A DNA stretch of 64,000 nt. Origin: Photobacterium galatheae. Its GTDB lineage: Bacteria; Pseudomonadota; Gammaproteobacteria; Enterobacterales; Vibrionaceae. The translations under genes and the position numbers were made by a program. Every line of letters starts with the position of its first letter. Position 1 is the stretch's first letter. Of this stretch, positions 18,650 to 27,519 are shown piece by piece. The stretch is from positions 215,622 through 279,621 of the forward strand of contig NZ_JMIB01000021.1 in NCBI RefSeq assembly GCF_000695255.1, written 5' to 3'. The notes below the pieces were generated by a model. That model saw nothing but the letters and a program-made list of their open reading frames with translations. It was not told where the DNA came from and searched no databases.

Positions 18650-19378
18650 ATGCTTGATATCAACCCGACTGAACATTACGACAACGAACAGGAAACCGGG
18701 CAAAACAGCCCGGTCATCAACGAAAATAAGCTGATCCGCGATCACCTGGTTCTTGTGAAACGTGTTGTCAACCAACTCCGCAGTCATGTCAGCACCCATT
18801 GCAGTCTGGAAGATATGCAGCAAATCGGTCTGATGGGGCTGTTAGAGGCCGGCCGCCGTTACGGCAATGTCGAAGATCCGAACTTTCCTTCTTTCGCCGT
18901 CTGTCGTATCCGAGGCTCCATTCTGGATGAGCTTCGCCGGCTGGACTGGCGCTCACGCCAGACCCGTCAGCAGGCGCATGAACTCAATGACGTCACGCGT
19001 GATTTAATGAAAAAACTTGGCCGCCAGCCAAGCGAAGCTGAAATTATTGAAGCCCTCGGAACCGATCAGGCGGACTATCTGCAGCGCCTCAACGCGTCGA
19101 TGGCCAGTGAGATGCAAAGCCTGGATCAGCTTCTGGAAAGCGGCAACGACTTTTCAATGACCAATGACGGCGGTGAGTCTGTCCGTCATGAACATATTCG
19201 CCGCACCCTGAATGTGGCACTGGGCAAGCTGAAATCTCGCGAACAGCTCTTGCTCACCCTGTTCTATCAACATGATATGAACCTGCATGAAATTGCACTG
19301 GTGCTCAACCTGACACCGCCACGCGTGTGCCAGCTTCATAAGCAGGCCCTGAAACAACTGAATCAATATCTTTGCTGA
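18650..19378 (+). CDS. lafS: Lateral flagellar sigma-28 factor LafS (FliA)
   Basis: Sigma factor for late lateral genes, lafA above all. 242 residues. Region 2 includes LVKRVVNQLRSHV, DMQQIGLMGLLEAGRRY and FPSFAVCRIRGSILDELRRLDW; region 4 has KSREQLLLTLFYQHDMNLHEIALVLNLTPPRVCQLHKQAL. Typical FliA length. It sits seven bases after lafF and before the stator genes. Confidence 0.95.
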   Translation: MLDINPTEHYDNEQETGQNSPVINENKLIRDHLVLVKRVVNQLRSHVSTHCSLEDMQQIGLMGLLEAGRRYGNVEDPNFPSFAVCRIRGSILDELRRLDWRSRQTRQQAHELNDVTRDLMKKLGRQPSEAEIIEALGTDQADYLQRLNASMASEMQSLDQLLESGNDFSMTNDGGESVRHEHIRRTLNVALGKLKSREQLLLTLFYQHDMNLHEIALVLNLTPPRVCQLHKQALKQLNQYLC

Positions 19379-19393
19379 TAGGAGCAAACTGAA

Positions 19394-20251
19394 ATGCAAA
19401 AATTTACCGGCGCAATCGTCATTATTCTCTGCGTATTCGGCGGTTTCAAATGGGCTGGTGGCAACTTTTCGGCCATCTGGCAGCCTGCTGAAATTCTGAT
19501 TATTGTCGGTGCAGCACTGGGGTCCATCATTATCGGTAACCCACCCCATGTGATTCGTGAAATGCGCATCCAGCTTCGCCATATTTTAAAGCCGCGTAAA
19601 AATGAACAAGAATACTACATGCAGTTGATGGGCCTGATGCAGCTTCTGCTTGAAACAATCCGTAACGGTGGCTTCAAGTCTCTCGACAGCCATATTGAAG
19701 ACCCGCAGAACAGTGAAATCTTCGAGCGTTATCCACTGGTCAAAGATGACAGCCACCTGGTTGCCTTCATTACTGACAACCTGCGCCTGATGGCCATGGG
19801 TCAGATGTCACCGCATGAACTGGATACATTGCTGGAACAGGAAATCATGGCGATTGAAGATGACTTGCTGCTGCCTTCCCGTTCCCTGCACCGCACTGCA
19901 GAAGCCCTGCCCGGTTTCGGTATTCTGGCTGCTGTGATGGGGATCATCATCACCATGCAAGTGATCAATAGCGAAATCGATGTCATCGGCGTTAAGATTG
20001 CCGCAGCACTGGTTGGTACTTTCCTGGGTATTTTCGGCTGTTACTGTGTGTTAGACCCTGCGAGCAATGCCATGTCTCAGCGCGTAAAGCGTGACATGTC
20101 TGCGTTCGAATGTGTTCGCGCAACACTGGTCGCTTATGTAGCGAAGAAGCCAACCCTGCTGGCAATCGATGCAGGCCGTAAGAACATTCAGCTGGACATT
20201 AAGCCAAGCTTCAACGACATGGAAAAATGGCTGTCTGAACAGGAGGCATAA
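19394..20251 (+). CDS. lafT: Lateral flagellar stator protein LafT (MotA)
   Basis: Proton-channel subunit of the lateral stator. 285 residues with four membrane segments, of the MotA type found in proton-driven motors: GGFKWAGGNFSAIWQPAEILIIVGAALGSIIIGNP at the start, and LPGFGILAAVMGIIITMQ with LVGTFLGIFGCYCVLDP in the last two membrane helices. Overlaps lafU by one base. Confidence 0.95.
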   Translation: MQKFTGAIVIILCVFGGFKWAGGNFSAIWQPAEILIIVGAALGSIIIGNPPHVIREMRIQLRHILKPRKNEQEYYMQLMGLMQLLLETIRNGGFKSLDSHIEDPQNSEIFERYPLVKDDSHLVAFITDNLRLMAMGQMSPHELDTLLEQEIMAIEDDLLLPSRSLHRTAEALPGFGILAAVMGIIITMQVINSEIDVIGVKIAAALVGTFLGIFGCYCVLDPASNAMSQRVKRDMSAFECVRATLVAYVAKKPTLLAIDAGRKNIQLDIKPSFNDMEKWLSEQEA

Positions 20252-21216
20252 TGCAACGGCACAATCAGATCATCATCAAACGCGCACGCCAGAACGACCA
20301 TGATGTCGGTCATGGCGGCGCGTGGAAAGTCGCTTTTGCCGACTTTATGATCGCCCTGATGGCTCTGTTTCTGGTTCTCTGGATTCTGGCCATCACAGAT
20401 CAAACACAGCGTAATGCAATCGTCGCACACATGAACAGCTCGAGCCTGTTCGAGCAAGGTGTCGGCAACCCGTTCGACAGCTCCACCAGTCTGTCTCCGA
20501 TTGACTTTGGTGGTGACGCTTCTGATTTAAGTTCGCATAACGCAGCGATGACAGTCACCTCTTTCTATGATGGTAATGGCGATGGCCAGTATACAGAATC
20601 TCTGGTTCAGGGTACTTATGACACCCAGGAGCAGCTCAAAGTTCTGGCAAAAGTCGTTGAAGAACTGGCAAAACAGGTTTCTGCTGAAGGCAACATGTAC
20701 GTTGATGTCACCCCACAGGGTCTTCGGATTGTCCTGCAAGACGACTTCCGCGAAAACATGTTCCACCGTGGCAGCAGTCAGCTCACCCCATTCTTTGAAG
20801 ATTTGCTGTTAGCGCTGGCCCCGATTTTCAAGAAGATCGAAAACCCATTGATTATCAGTGGCCATACCGATGCCATTCGCTACAGCCGCTCTGTCAGTGA
20901 TAAAACAAACTGGGAGCTGTCGGCATCCCGTGCCAATGTGGCCCGCCAGACACTGATCGCCGGTGGCGCACCGGAACAGCGTATCCTGCAGGTTGCAGGC
21001 ATGGCTGACAAGGCCCCCCTGAATCCGGAAACACCCAGTGCCAGCGAGAACCGCCGGATTGAGCTGTTCGTGCTGACACCTTCGGCTGCGCGTATGGTGG
21101 AAACCCTGTTCAGAGGCCCGGCGAAACACAAAGACGGTCCGGCAGTTCAGCAAGCACGTAAAGAAGCTGAATTAAACCAGCCTGTTATTCGACAGGATTT
21201 CGTCAAAGCATCTTAA
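20251..21216 (+). CDS. lafU: Lateral flagellar stator protein LafU (MotB)
   Basis: Peptidoglycan-anchored stator subunit. 321 residues: one membrane helix with the proton-carrying aspartate in FADFMIALMALFLVLWIL (near residues 30-45), a linker, and a C-terminal OmpA-like domain near 190-280 with ISGHTDA, WELSASRANVARQ and NRRIELFVL. GGAGG precedes ATG 20251. Last gene of the lafB-lafU operon; an inverted repeat CGGCAAAGG-N4-CCTTTGCCG follows at 21226-21248. Confidence 0.95.
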   Translation: MQRHNQIIIKRARQNDHDVGHGGAWKVAFADFMIALMALFLVLWILAITDQTQRNAIVAHMNSSSLFEQGVGNPFDSSTSLSPIDFGGDASDLSSHNAAMTVTSFYDGNGDGQYTESLVQGTYDTQEQLKVLAKVVEELAKQVSAEGNMYVDVTPQGLRIVLQDDFRENMFHRGSSQLTPFFEDLLLALAPIFKKIENPLIISGHTDAIRYSRSVSDKTNWELSASRANVARQTLIAGGAPEQRILQVAGMADKAPLNPETPSASENRRIELFVLTPSAARMVETLFRGPAKHKDGPAVQQARKEAELNQPVIRQDFVKAS

Positions 21217-21273
21217 CCTGCAAACGGCAAAGGCATTCCTTTGCCGTCTGCTCATCATTAGCGAAAGAAACCC

Positions 21274-21585
21274 ATGAAAAAAGCTGCATCTTCTTCTGTT
21301 GTTGACCCAAGGGTACGCCGACCAGACGGACTGCAAAAGTTATTTCTATGGCTGATCGTTCTGGATTACTTCCTGCTCAGTCATTTTCTGCTGAGGATGC
21401 ACCAGATGACTCTGAATGCAGGAACCACAATCAGCCTGTTACTGTTTGGTTATAACGGGCTGCTCGTGTACCTGTGTTTCAAGCGTGCCAGACGTGGTGG
21501 TGATTACTACATCATTTACCCGACGCTTGCTGCCATTTTGCTGGCTTTTATTCTTTTTTTGTATTTCTTCTTTCTGGTTGCTTAA
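21274..21585 (+). CDS. Small membrane protein of unknown function downstream of lafU
   Basis: 103 residues. A basic N-terminus (about 20 residues) is followed by three predicted membrane helices (about 25-47, 52-70, 80-102). I do not recognise a family. It lies 58 bases after lafU on the same strand, behind an inverted repeat that lacks a T-tract, so read-through from the stator operon is possible. Confidence 0.6.
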   Translation: MKKAASSSVVDPRVRRPDGLQKLFLWLIVLDYFLLSHFLLRMHQMTLNAGTTISLLLFGYNGLLVYLCFKRARRGGDYYIIYPTLAAILLAFILFLYFFFLVA

Positions 21586-21720
21586 TGGGACAACGCCGCA
21601 GGATGCGAAGCAGGAACTTATGCCACAGAGCACAATTTTACATCACCATTTCCTGATATAAGTTAATTCTGCCAGCCGCTTGTCGCCTAAGCCTTAGAGA
21701 TAGCGAATGAGCTTAGCGTA

Positions 21721-22671
21721 ATGAAAGATCAACTCACAATCTCGATATCAACAATTAATGGTTCTTACCATTTTCAGTTAGGCAAGTACCTGCGCCGAAA
21801 TCTGGTCGCGACTTTCCTGCTGTTTCTGGTCACTGTCGTGGTGATGGCATTTTCAATCCAGTATTTATGGACAGCCGTCAATCAGACAGAACAGGAAAAA
21901 ACTCAGTTAAGTCGTCATGCGAACGAACTGAAAGATGAAATTTCAAGCCTGGAAAGTGATCGACAGTCACTGGAGCAAAATCTGGCTGATCGGCGCTATG
22001 AGCTGGAGCAAATCACCGGGCGCGTGAACGATCTTGAAAATGTGCTGGGTATTGATACGGAAACTGAACAACCGCTGAATGATCGGTTGGATACAGCCGC
22101 GTTGAACTCAGCGGTTCGTGTCGCCATGCTGAAGGTGATCCCGAACGGTAGTCCAATGGATTACCGCCGTATATCTTCAAGCTATGGTTCCCGCAACCAT
22201 CCGGTCTTCGGGAATAAACGGCGCCATCTCGGCATTGATCTGAGCAGCAGTTCAGGTACAGCTGTTTACGCGCCAGCTGATGGTGTCATCGAGCTGGTTC
22301 GTCCGAGCAAAAAAGGCTATGGCAATCTACTGAAAGTTGATCATGGCTATGGCTTCATGACCTTGTATGCGCACTTAAAGACATTCAAGGTCAAAACCGG
22401 GGATTTCGTCCGAAAAGGCGATCTGATTGCACTATCAGGCAATAGCGGTACTTCTACCGGCCCTCACCTCCACTACGAGGTACGTTTTCTGGGTCGGGCA
22501 CTAAACCCCAAATATTTCATTAACTGGGGGCCCGATAACTTTGACTATCTGTTTAACCATGAGAGGAGCATCCAATGGGACTCTTTAGTAAAAGTGCTGG
22601 AAACACAAGTAAGCACTCAACTGCAACTATCATTGCACAAGGCTGTTCCATCAAAGGGGATATCGAATTAA
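21721..22671 (+). CDS. M23 family metallopeptidase (membrane-anchored, coiled coil)
   Basis: Peptidoglycan endopeptidase, probably acting in the periplasm. 316 residues: membrane segment at about 29-50, a coiled coil from 55 to 105 (QTEQEKTQLSRHANELKDEI), then an M23 (LytM) domain with ISSYGSRNHPVFGNKRRHLGIDL (HxxxD zinc ligands) and GPHLHYEVRF (HxH). No strong ribosome site stands before ATG 21721. The last 97 bases overlap the bactofilin gene in another frame. M23 peptidase-bactofilin pairs shape cells in several proteobacteria. Confidence 0.9.
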   Translation: MKDQLTISISTINGSYHFQLGKYLRRNLVATFLLFLVTVVVMAFSIQYLWTAVNQTEQEKTQLSRHANELKDEISSLESDRQSLEQNLADRRYELEQITGRVNDLENVLGIDTETEQPLNDRLDTAALNSAVRVAMLKVIPNGSPMDYRRISSSYGSRNHPVFGNKRRHLGIDLSSSSGTAVYAPADGVIELVRPSKKGYGNLLKVDHGYGFMTLYAHLKTFKVKTGDFVRKGDLIALSGNSGTSTGPHLHYEVRFLGRALNPKYFINWGPDNFDYLFNHERSIQWDSLVKVLETQVSTQLQLSLHKAVPSKGISN

Positions 22672-23159
22672 GCGGCAACATCCAGGTGGATGGCTACATT
22701 GAAGGACGTATCCGTACCGAACAAACGCTGTCGATCAGTGCGACGGGCCGGGTATCCGGAGAAATCTACGCCAATAAAGTCGTAATTAACGGCTTACATG
22801 AAGGGGCTTGCCACGCTGCCAGTATCGAAATTCTGGAAAAAGGCAAAGCGAAAGGTGTCATTTATACCAATGACATTTGCATTGAGCGAGGCGGTTGCTT
22901 CCTGGGTCAAACCCATCCGGCCGACGATGAAAAAGTGGTGACACTGAACAAAGAAGAAGCGAAGACCAGTAGCGAGTCAAAAAGCAACCCAAAAGATGCG
23001 GCGTCTCTGACGCCTCCGACGCAATTAAAACCCGCAGAAGTCGGCAGCAGTGACAAAAACAGCACGGCGGCTTCCGCGTCAGCTGGCAAACCCGGTGCCT
23101 CTCCTACCCCGACCGCAACGGCCAGTGACAATAAAAAACAGGCCAATGCGAGAAAATAA
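22575..23159 (+). CDS. Bactofilin (polymer-forming cytoskeletal protein)
   Basis: Bactofilins polymerise without nucleotide and position cell-wall enzymes. 194 residues: short N-terminus, then the beta-helical bactofilin domain at about 18-112 (TIIAQGCSIKGDIELSGNIQVDGYIEGRI, followed by ISATGRVSGEIYANKVVINGLHEG), and a disordered Ser/Ala/Lys-rich tail. GAGAGGAG before ATG 22575 is inside the M23 gene, so the two are translated from one message. Confidence 0.93.
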   Translation: MGLFSKSAGNTSKHSTATIIAQGCSIKGDIELSGNIQVDGYIEGRIRTEQTLSISATGRVSGEIYANKVVINGLHEGACHAASIEILEKGKAKGVIYTNDICIERGGCFLGQTHPADDEKVVTLNKEEAKTSSESKSNPKDAASLTPPTQLKPAEVGSSDKNSTAASASAGKPGASPTPTATASDNKKQANARK

Positions 23160-23166
23160 TCATCAT

Positions 23167-23195
23167 AAACCGGAACATCTCGTTCCGGTTTTTTT
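23167..23195 (+). terminator. Terminator after the bactofilin gene
   Basis: Stem AAACCGGAAC (23167-23176) / GTTCCGGTTT (23182-23191) with a 5-base loop and a T-tract. Confidence 0.92.
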
Positions 23196-23342
23196 CACGT
23201 CTTCCCTATCTTTGCCGATCCGAATCGTCTGCCCAAACTGTTAGCTGTCTCCAAAAATTACGGTTTTCCCTAAAGCCAGCAAGAAAAGCCTGTATATCAA
23301 GACAATAATGGAGTCATCCATCGACAAACATAGGGAACATGT

Positions 23343-23939
23343 ATGAAATCAACACTCACCTTCGTCGCAGCCCTGATTGGCAGCCTGAGTCTCACCGCCT
23401 GTACAACGACCACGCCCGAATCCGGACAGACGAATGTCGCAAACGCAACGCAGGATATCCTTGTCGCTGAAAACTGCATTGGCTCAACGGAGCCACCGGC
23501 AGCATGGGCCGGTAAATTAGTCTCTACCGATGATCCGCAGCTTCTGACCAATTCACTGGGTGAACCCAATCAGGGCAAACTCTGTCAGGGGCAGGTGTAC
23601 AAAGTCAAAGACGGTGAAGCACTCACAATTTACCGCGCATGGAACAGCACCAATCCAAACAGCCAATATGGCGCTTGGTGGGCAACCAGCCAGCCAGACG
23701 GAAAAGTTGCTCAATACCGTGCCGGTTATGAGATTTGCTATCAGTGGTCCCCGCTGGATAAGTTGACACGCTGTGAACTGAAATCCGGCAGTAAACTGGT
23801 GATCGGGAACGGACAGAGTGCTCAATGTTCACAATGGCTCACCTACCCTGTTTCTGCCGATCAACAGCTTTATCTTGAAGACACAGCGTCTCTGGTTGGC
23901 AATTGCCAAACGTATGATGCTGTTTTCGGGTGGGAGTAA
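23343..23939 (+). CDS. Cysteine-rich lipoprotein of unknown function
   Basis: 198 residues with a lipoprotein signal (lipobox LTAC, cysteine near residue 20). The mature part has seven further cysteines and many tryptophans (CYQW, RAWNST, YGAWW), suggesting a disulphide-rich periplasmic or surface fold. AGGGAA precedes ATG 23343. No family recognised. Its last 28 bases, coding for the final YDAVFGWE and stop, recur exactly at 28899-28926, which marks the edge of the following island. Confidence 0.75.
   Translation: MKSTLTFVAALIGSLSLTACTTTTPESGQTNVANATQDILVAENCIGSTEPPAAWAGKLVSTDDPQLLTNSLGEPNQGKLCQGQVYKVKDGEALTIYRAWNSTNPNSQYGAWWATSQPDGKVAQYRAGYEICYQWSPLDKLTRCELKSGSKLVIGNGQSAQCSQWLTYPVSADQQLYLEDTASLVGNCQTYDAVFGWE
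23912..23939 (+). repeat. Left copy of a 28-bp perfect direct repeat (island boundary)
   Basis: Identical to 28899-28926, same orientation, beginning GTATGATGCTG and ending GGGAGTAA. The matching stops sharply at both ends. This copy is the functional 3' end of the lipoprotein gene. The arrangement (gene end restored on one side, repeated on the other) is that of an integration site, although no integrase gene is seen between the copies. Confidence 0.8.
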
Positions 23940-24287
23940 TTACTCAACCGGATTGATTAGGAAGGCTTCTCCAACGGCACGGATTGCCTCTGCCACTGAG
24001 CGAAAACTCACTTTGGCTGCACAACATGCCCCCTGACAGGACTGATGAAACTGAATCATTTCAGAAATTTCTATCAGGGGTATCAGCCTCGGCGTTTTCA
24101 TCAAAGCAACAAGATCTCCTTTCCTCCAATGCAGCTCAAAGACCTGTCCCTGCGAATCAATCAACTGGTCTCGCGGCTGAAATCCCAACACATGTAAATC
24201 CTCATCTTCCTCCCAGCTTTGCTGATCTGGTAAGTAAAACAACTCAGGGTCGCCGTCATATTTGAGGATTGCAGGCCAAACAACCAT
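23940..24287 (-). CDS. DUF4144 family protein
   Basis: 115 residues. The start MVVWPAILKYDGDPELFYLPD and the later region FRSVAEAIRAVGEA resemble DUF4144 proteins, small Vibrio proteins of unknown function often seen in mobile cassettes. The stop codon lies directly against the end of the convergent lipoprotein gene, just inside the left repeat copy, so it is the first gene of the presumed island. Confidence 0.6.
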   Translation of the reverse strand: MVVWPAILKYDGDPELFYLPDQQSWEEDEDLHVLGFQPRDQLIDSQGQVFELHWRKGDLVALMKTPRLIPLIEISEMIQFHQSCQGACCAAKVSFRSVAEAIRAVGEAFLINPVE

Positions 24288-25293
24288 GCTCTATCTCTTC
24301 AGTACCGAAAAGCGTGATCATGCCTGCCGCAGCCGCAGCTTTCAAGCAAGCGGCAAAGCCCTCAGTCCAAGTTTCAACGTCATTTCACCTAACAACTTGA
24401 TTACTTAACAGATATTCTGCTGCAGCATAAAAAATAACTGCTGTACCTTTTCATGCCTGCATTCATCTTACTTGATCTCAGATGTCACCAATCAAGCATC
24501 TCAATTTCTGATATTAATAACTTAGATATTTTTACTTAAACTCAATCTACTTGAGTTCATCACATAAAAATAATTTTCCCAGTTTTCATAGAAGTACAAA
24601 ATCGTTTGAACTAATTGATTACCAAAATATCCGGCTCCACCGATTATTCATATTTATCACCTAACATAGACCATAACAAAAGTTATCATTCATAATAAAT
24701 CAGTTAATTTTATATCTATGCTAGCATCATCATGAGTACGTTCACGATGAAACATCAGCGTAATCATATCTATAACCGTGACCTTCATTCCACCTATTTT
24801 TTTGGCACAAGATCACACAATAAATTTAGCTGATACGTTTTCATAACTATCAAAAATTGTAAAAAAAGCATTATCGCGTATTATCTCAATGCTTTTTATT
24901 CAACCGCCCCTTCATGATGTGATGCTGGTACAAATATTTCACCTTATTTTCATTTATTTGGTTTTTAGAAATTATTATCATCAATAATTAAATACGAAAG
25001 ATTGAAGACAAATGAAGCTTCTTCGTGAGTTGCTCTGTTGATAAAGATTTTAAACTGCTCACAGAAGGAAATAAGACTCATGGACCTTTACTCATAACCT
25101 GAAGCGACTGGGCTCGACTACCATGGCATAAGCGGTAACAAAACCAGCGATGAAACAAGGTTGATATAAGGTTCAGCAGATAGATCATTTGCTCTTTGAT
25201 GTGAGAACTTTAGCACTGACAACAGCGGCAGGTCAGAGCCTGAGTGAGTCCGTGTGATTTGGTGGTAATAGATACACCAGACGATAAGAACCG
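24288..25293. other. 1-kb AT-rich non-coding stretch before maf
   Basis: No frame I would call a gene. Positions 24400-25000 are very AT-rich; 25000-25290 has a more balanced composition and may be the remains of older coding DNA, but I could not match it to a family. The maf promoter should lie here. No clear ribosome site beyond AAGAA precedes ATG 25294. Confidence 0.5.
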
Positions 25294-26706
25294 ATGAGTT
25301 TGGATTTGAAAACTTCTAATGCTCAACATATTGATAAGAAAGCGAGATTTTCAGTAATGAGTGATTTATATCAGAAAAACTTAGGCGTGATTCACCGCAG
25401 ATGGCCTGAGCTAGCCAACCTGATTGATATACAAGAGATTGAGCATTTAGATGCATGTGTCGTCGATGGCAAACACCAAACAATCAGTGTGGAAGGTATT
25501 CAATTAAGCAGTCGATACGACCCGATTGAAGAAGCGTTCATGTACAGAAAACACACAAGTGGTGATGAATACCACGTCATGGGTTGTGGCATGGGTGATG
25601 TGCCTAAAATTCTGATGCATGATAAAAATGCAAAAAAGGTTTTTATCCATATCATTAACCCGGATGTATTTAAACTCGTTCTTCATTTTACAGACCAGCC
25701 ATGGTTAAACGATGAACGATTTCACTGCTTGCACGATACTCTTATGAATACTTCTGTATCAGAGGTTGTATTAAAACATCCAGGGGCAATCATTCTCCCT
25801 CAAGAAATAATTTTGGCGAAAAGAAAAACACCTAATCTATATTATCATTATGAAAGCATTATATTTTATCGCTATGCGATCCAGCAGTTCAATTCTGATG
25901 GTTCAATCGAATTTGACCAACTCAGAATTAAGGAGAACCTCCCACTCCTTCGCAAGAAAAAGCCTGTAGATGAATTATTCAAAAAACATGGGAAAAAACA
26001 TCAAAGTGTTATTCTTATCGGAGCTGGCCCAACGCTGGAAGAGAATATAGACAAGCTAAAAGAAGTATATAAAAAACCAGGAAGACCTTATATTGTCGCA
26101 GCATCCATGGCAGGAAAATTATTATATAAACATGAGATTTATCCTGATGTAATCGTCAATGTTGACCGTGGTAAAGGTCTTGAAGATAACAATCAGGATT
26201 TAGCCGATTTTTTCCCTTTTGAACTGGCGAGGCACAAAACCCGTTTTGTCTGCTCGACATTAACACCTCATAACATTTTGAAAGACTGGCGTGGAAAAAC
26301 TTATTACGCCAACTTGCTTACTGAAGATTATGATAAAATACAAGAGATTTTACCATCAATCAGGTTATACATGTACGGTTCAGTTATTGCATCCGCGCTT
26401 CATATTGCATTTGCTATAGCAACGCAACGCGTTTATTTCATGGGGATGGATTTTTCTTTCCCTGATAATAAATTCCATGCTGGCATGGATAACTCAACAC
26501 ATGAAAAAACAATGAAGGCGAACACCAGCGTTATCAATGGTTATGGTGAAGAGGTAGAAACTGAAATTTCATACCGAACATTCCTTACTGGTGTCGAAAA
26601 CTTTATCTCTATGCAAAAAGTCAATGAGCTAGAGTTTATCAACTGCAGTCGAAGAGGCGCTAAAATCGCAAATACAACGTATTTAGATGATCAGGAGATA
26701 ATCTGA
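25294..26706 (+). CDS. maf: Maf-type motility accessory factor (DUF115 glycosyltransferase-like), probable flagellin modification
   Basis: 470 residues. The central DUF115 domain shows VILIGAGPTLEENIDKL near residue 240, YIVAASMAGKLLYKHEIYPDVIVNVDRG, and RVYFMGMDFSFPDN, the pattern of Maf proteins that transfer nonulosonic acids to flagellin. A maf gene has been described in the lateral cluster of Aeromonas hydrophila, so a role in LafA glycosylation is reasonable but not shown. Composition is more AT-rich than the flagellar genes, suggesting separate acquisition. It lies between the 28-bp repeats. The stop overlaps the next start (TGATG). Confidence 0.85.
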   Translation: MSLDLKTSNAQHIDKKARFSVMSDLYQKNLGVIHRRWPELANLIDIQEIEHLDACVVDGKHQTISVEGIQLSSRYDPIEEAFMYRKHTSGDEYHVMGCGMGDVPKILMHDKNAKKVFIHIINPDVFKLVLHFTDQPWLNDERFHCLHDTLMNTSVSEVVLKHPGAIILPQEIILAKRKTPNLYYHYESIIFYRYAIQQFNSDGSIEFDQLRIKENLPLLRKKKPVDELFKKHGKKHQSVILIGAGPTLEENIDKLKEVYKKPGRPYIVAASMAGKLLYKHEIYPDVIVNVDRGKGLEDNNQDLADFFPFELARHKTRFVCSTLTPHNILKDWRGKTYYANLLTEDYDKIQEILPSIRLYMYGSVIASALHIAFAIATQRVYFMGMDFSFPDNKFHAGMDNSTHEKTMKANTSVINGYGEEVETEISYRTFLTGVENFISMQKVNELEFINCSRRGAKIANTTYLDDQEII

Positions 26707-27005
26707 TGCAAGAGATTAGCTACACAACTATTGAGGCCCCTTTTAAAGAGCTATCCAGAAGCTTACGATTAGGTGATTCCTATGCCATCAGTAAACTCGT
26801 CAGAGATTGCTGCCTGCTTTTAACAAAGTATTGGCACACGTTTGAAAAAGATGGACGTGATTACATCAAGTTACTATTTAAAGAAATCAATCTGAGAACT
26901 AGAACTGAAGACTACATATCTTTAGCTGACACGATTGAGTATGAACTTATTCCCAATCTAAAAATCATCCTGTCCAGCAACGACACGCCTCATCATTCAG
27001 CGTGA
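26706..27005 (+). CDS. Small protein translationally coupled to maf
   Basis: 99 residues, predicted helical, without signal or membrane segment; family not recognised. ATG 26706 shares a base with the maf stop, so the product is made with Maf. Contains a tryptophan/aromatic middle (CCLLLTKYWHTFEKDG) and ISLADTIEYELIPNLK. A chaperone or partner of Maf is a guess from position only. Confidence 0.65.
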   Translation: MQEISYTTIEAPFKELSRSLRLGDSYAISKLVRDCCLLLTKYWHTFEKDGRDYIKLLFKEINLRTRTEDYISLADTIEYELIPNLKIILSSNDTPHHSA

Positions 27006-27021
27006 ATTGACCTCCCCAAAA

Positions 27022-27046
27022 ACAGCGCCCTTCCCGGGCGTTGTCT
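27022..27046 (+). terminator. Terminator after the maf pair
   Basis: Stem ACAGCGCCC (27022-27030) / GGGCGTTGT (27036-27044), one G-T pair, short loop, weak T content after it. The sequence from here to 27297 is AT-rich and holds no gene I recognise; CTCTCTTTTTCGAGAG at about 27275-27290 is a small hairpin just before the transposase remnant. Confidence 0.55.
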
Positions 27047-27297
27047 AATAGCATAAAAACCATCTATCAACTTTGTGAAAATTTTTCACCAGTATATAAA
27101 CTAAATTTATTTCAAAAATAATACGTGTGCTCATAATTTTTCGCCCAGCTTTTTCAGATAACTTTTTGCCAATGTGTGATTCCCTCTGCTCAACCATTTT
27201 ACTAGGGTAAAATCGCGAGCATTATATAATCAATTTCCTCCTGTTTGACCTGCAGACCGAGTTATGATCTTATACTCTCTTTTTCGAGAGTAGCACA

Positions 27298-27500
27298 ATG
27301 AGGATTAATACCTTTCCTCAGTACTTCTGCGATCTGAAAGACCCACGTCAATCAGCGAAAATCAGTTATCCATTATTTAATTTTGTTCCTAACCACTTGT
27401 GTAATGATAGCCGATACCGAGGGGCGGAAAGACATTGAAGACTTTGGTGAAATCCACCTTGGTTCCAAGATAAGGCCTTATTCAAAGATGGTTGTCTGTT
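27298..27500 (+). pseudogene. ISAs1-family transposase remnant, 5' part
   Basis: Reads [21 protein letters not shown] then YPLFNF, the start of ISAs1-family transposases (typical form [41 protein letters not shown]). A frameshift near 27405 moves the reading to another frame, where IADTEGRKDIEDFGE continues. The similarity fades after about 27480. The matching 3' part is found at 28403-28803, with foreign DNA in between. Confidence 0.75.
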
Positions 27501-27519
27501 ACTCATAAACAGGACCTTA

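Noticed and set aside
24340..24420. ACCTAAC near 24387 beside the DUF4144 gene as an integron attC site
   Set aside because: No matching GTTAGGT-type partner box lies at a suitable distance and no inner stem forms.
25294..27005. maf and its small neighbour as a toxin-antitoxin or defence pair
   Set aside because: The larger protein has clear Maf/DUF115 motifs and flagellar context explains the pair better.
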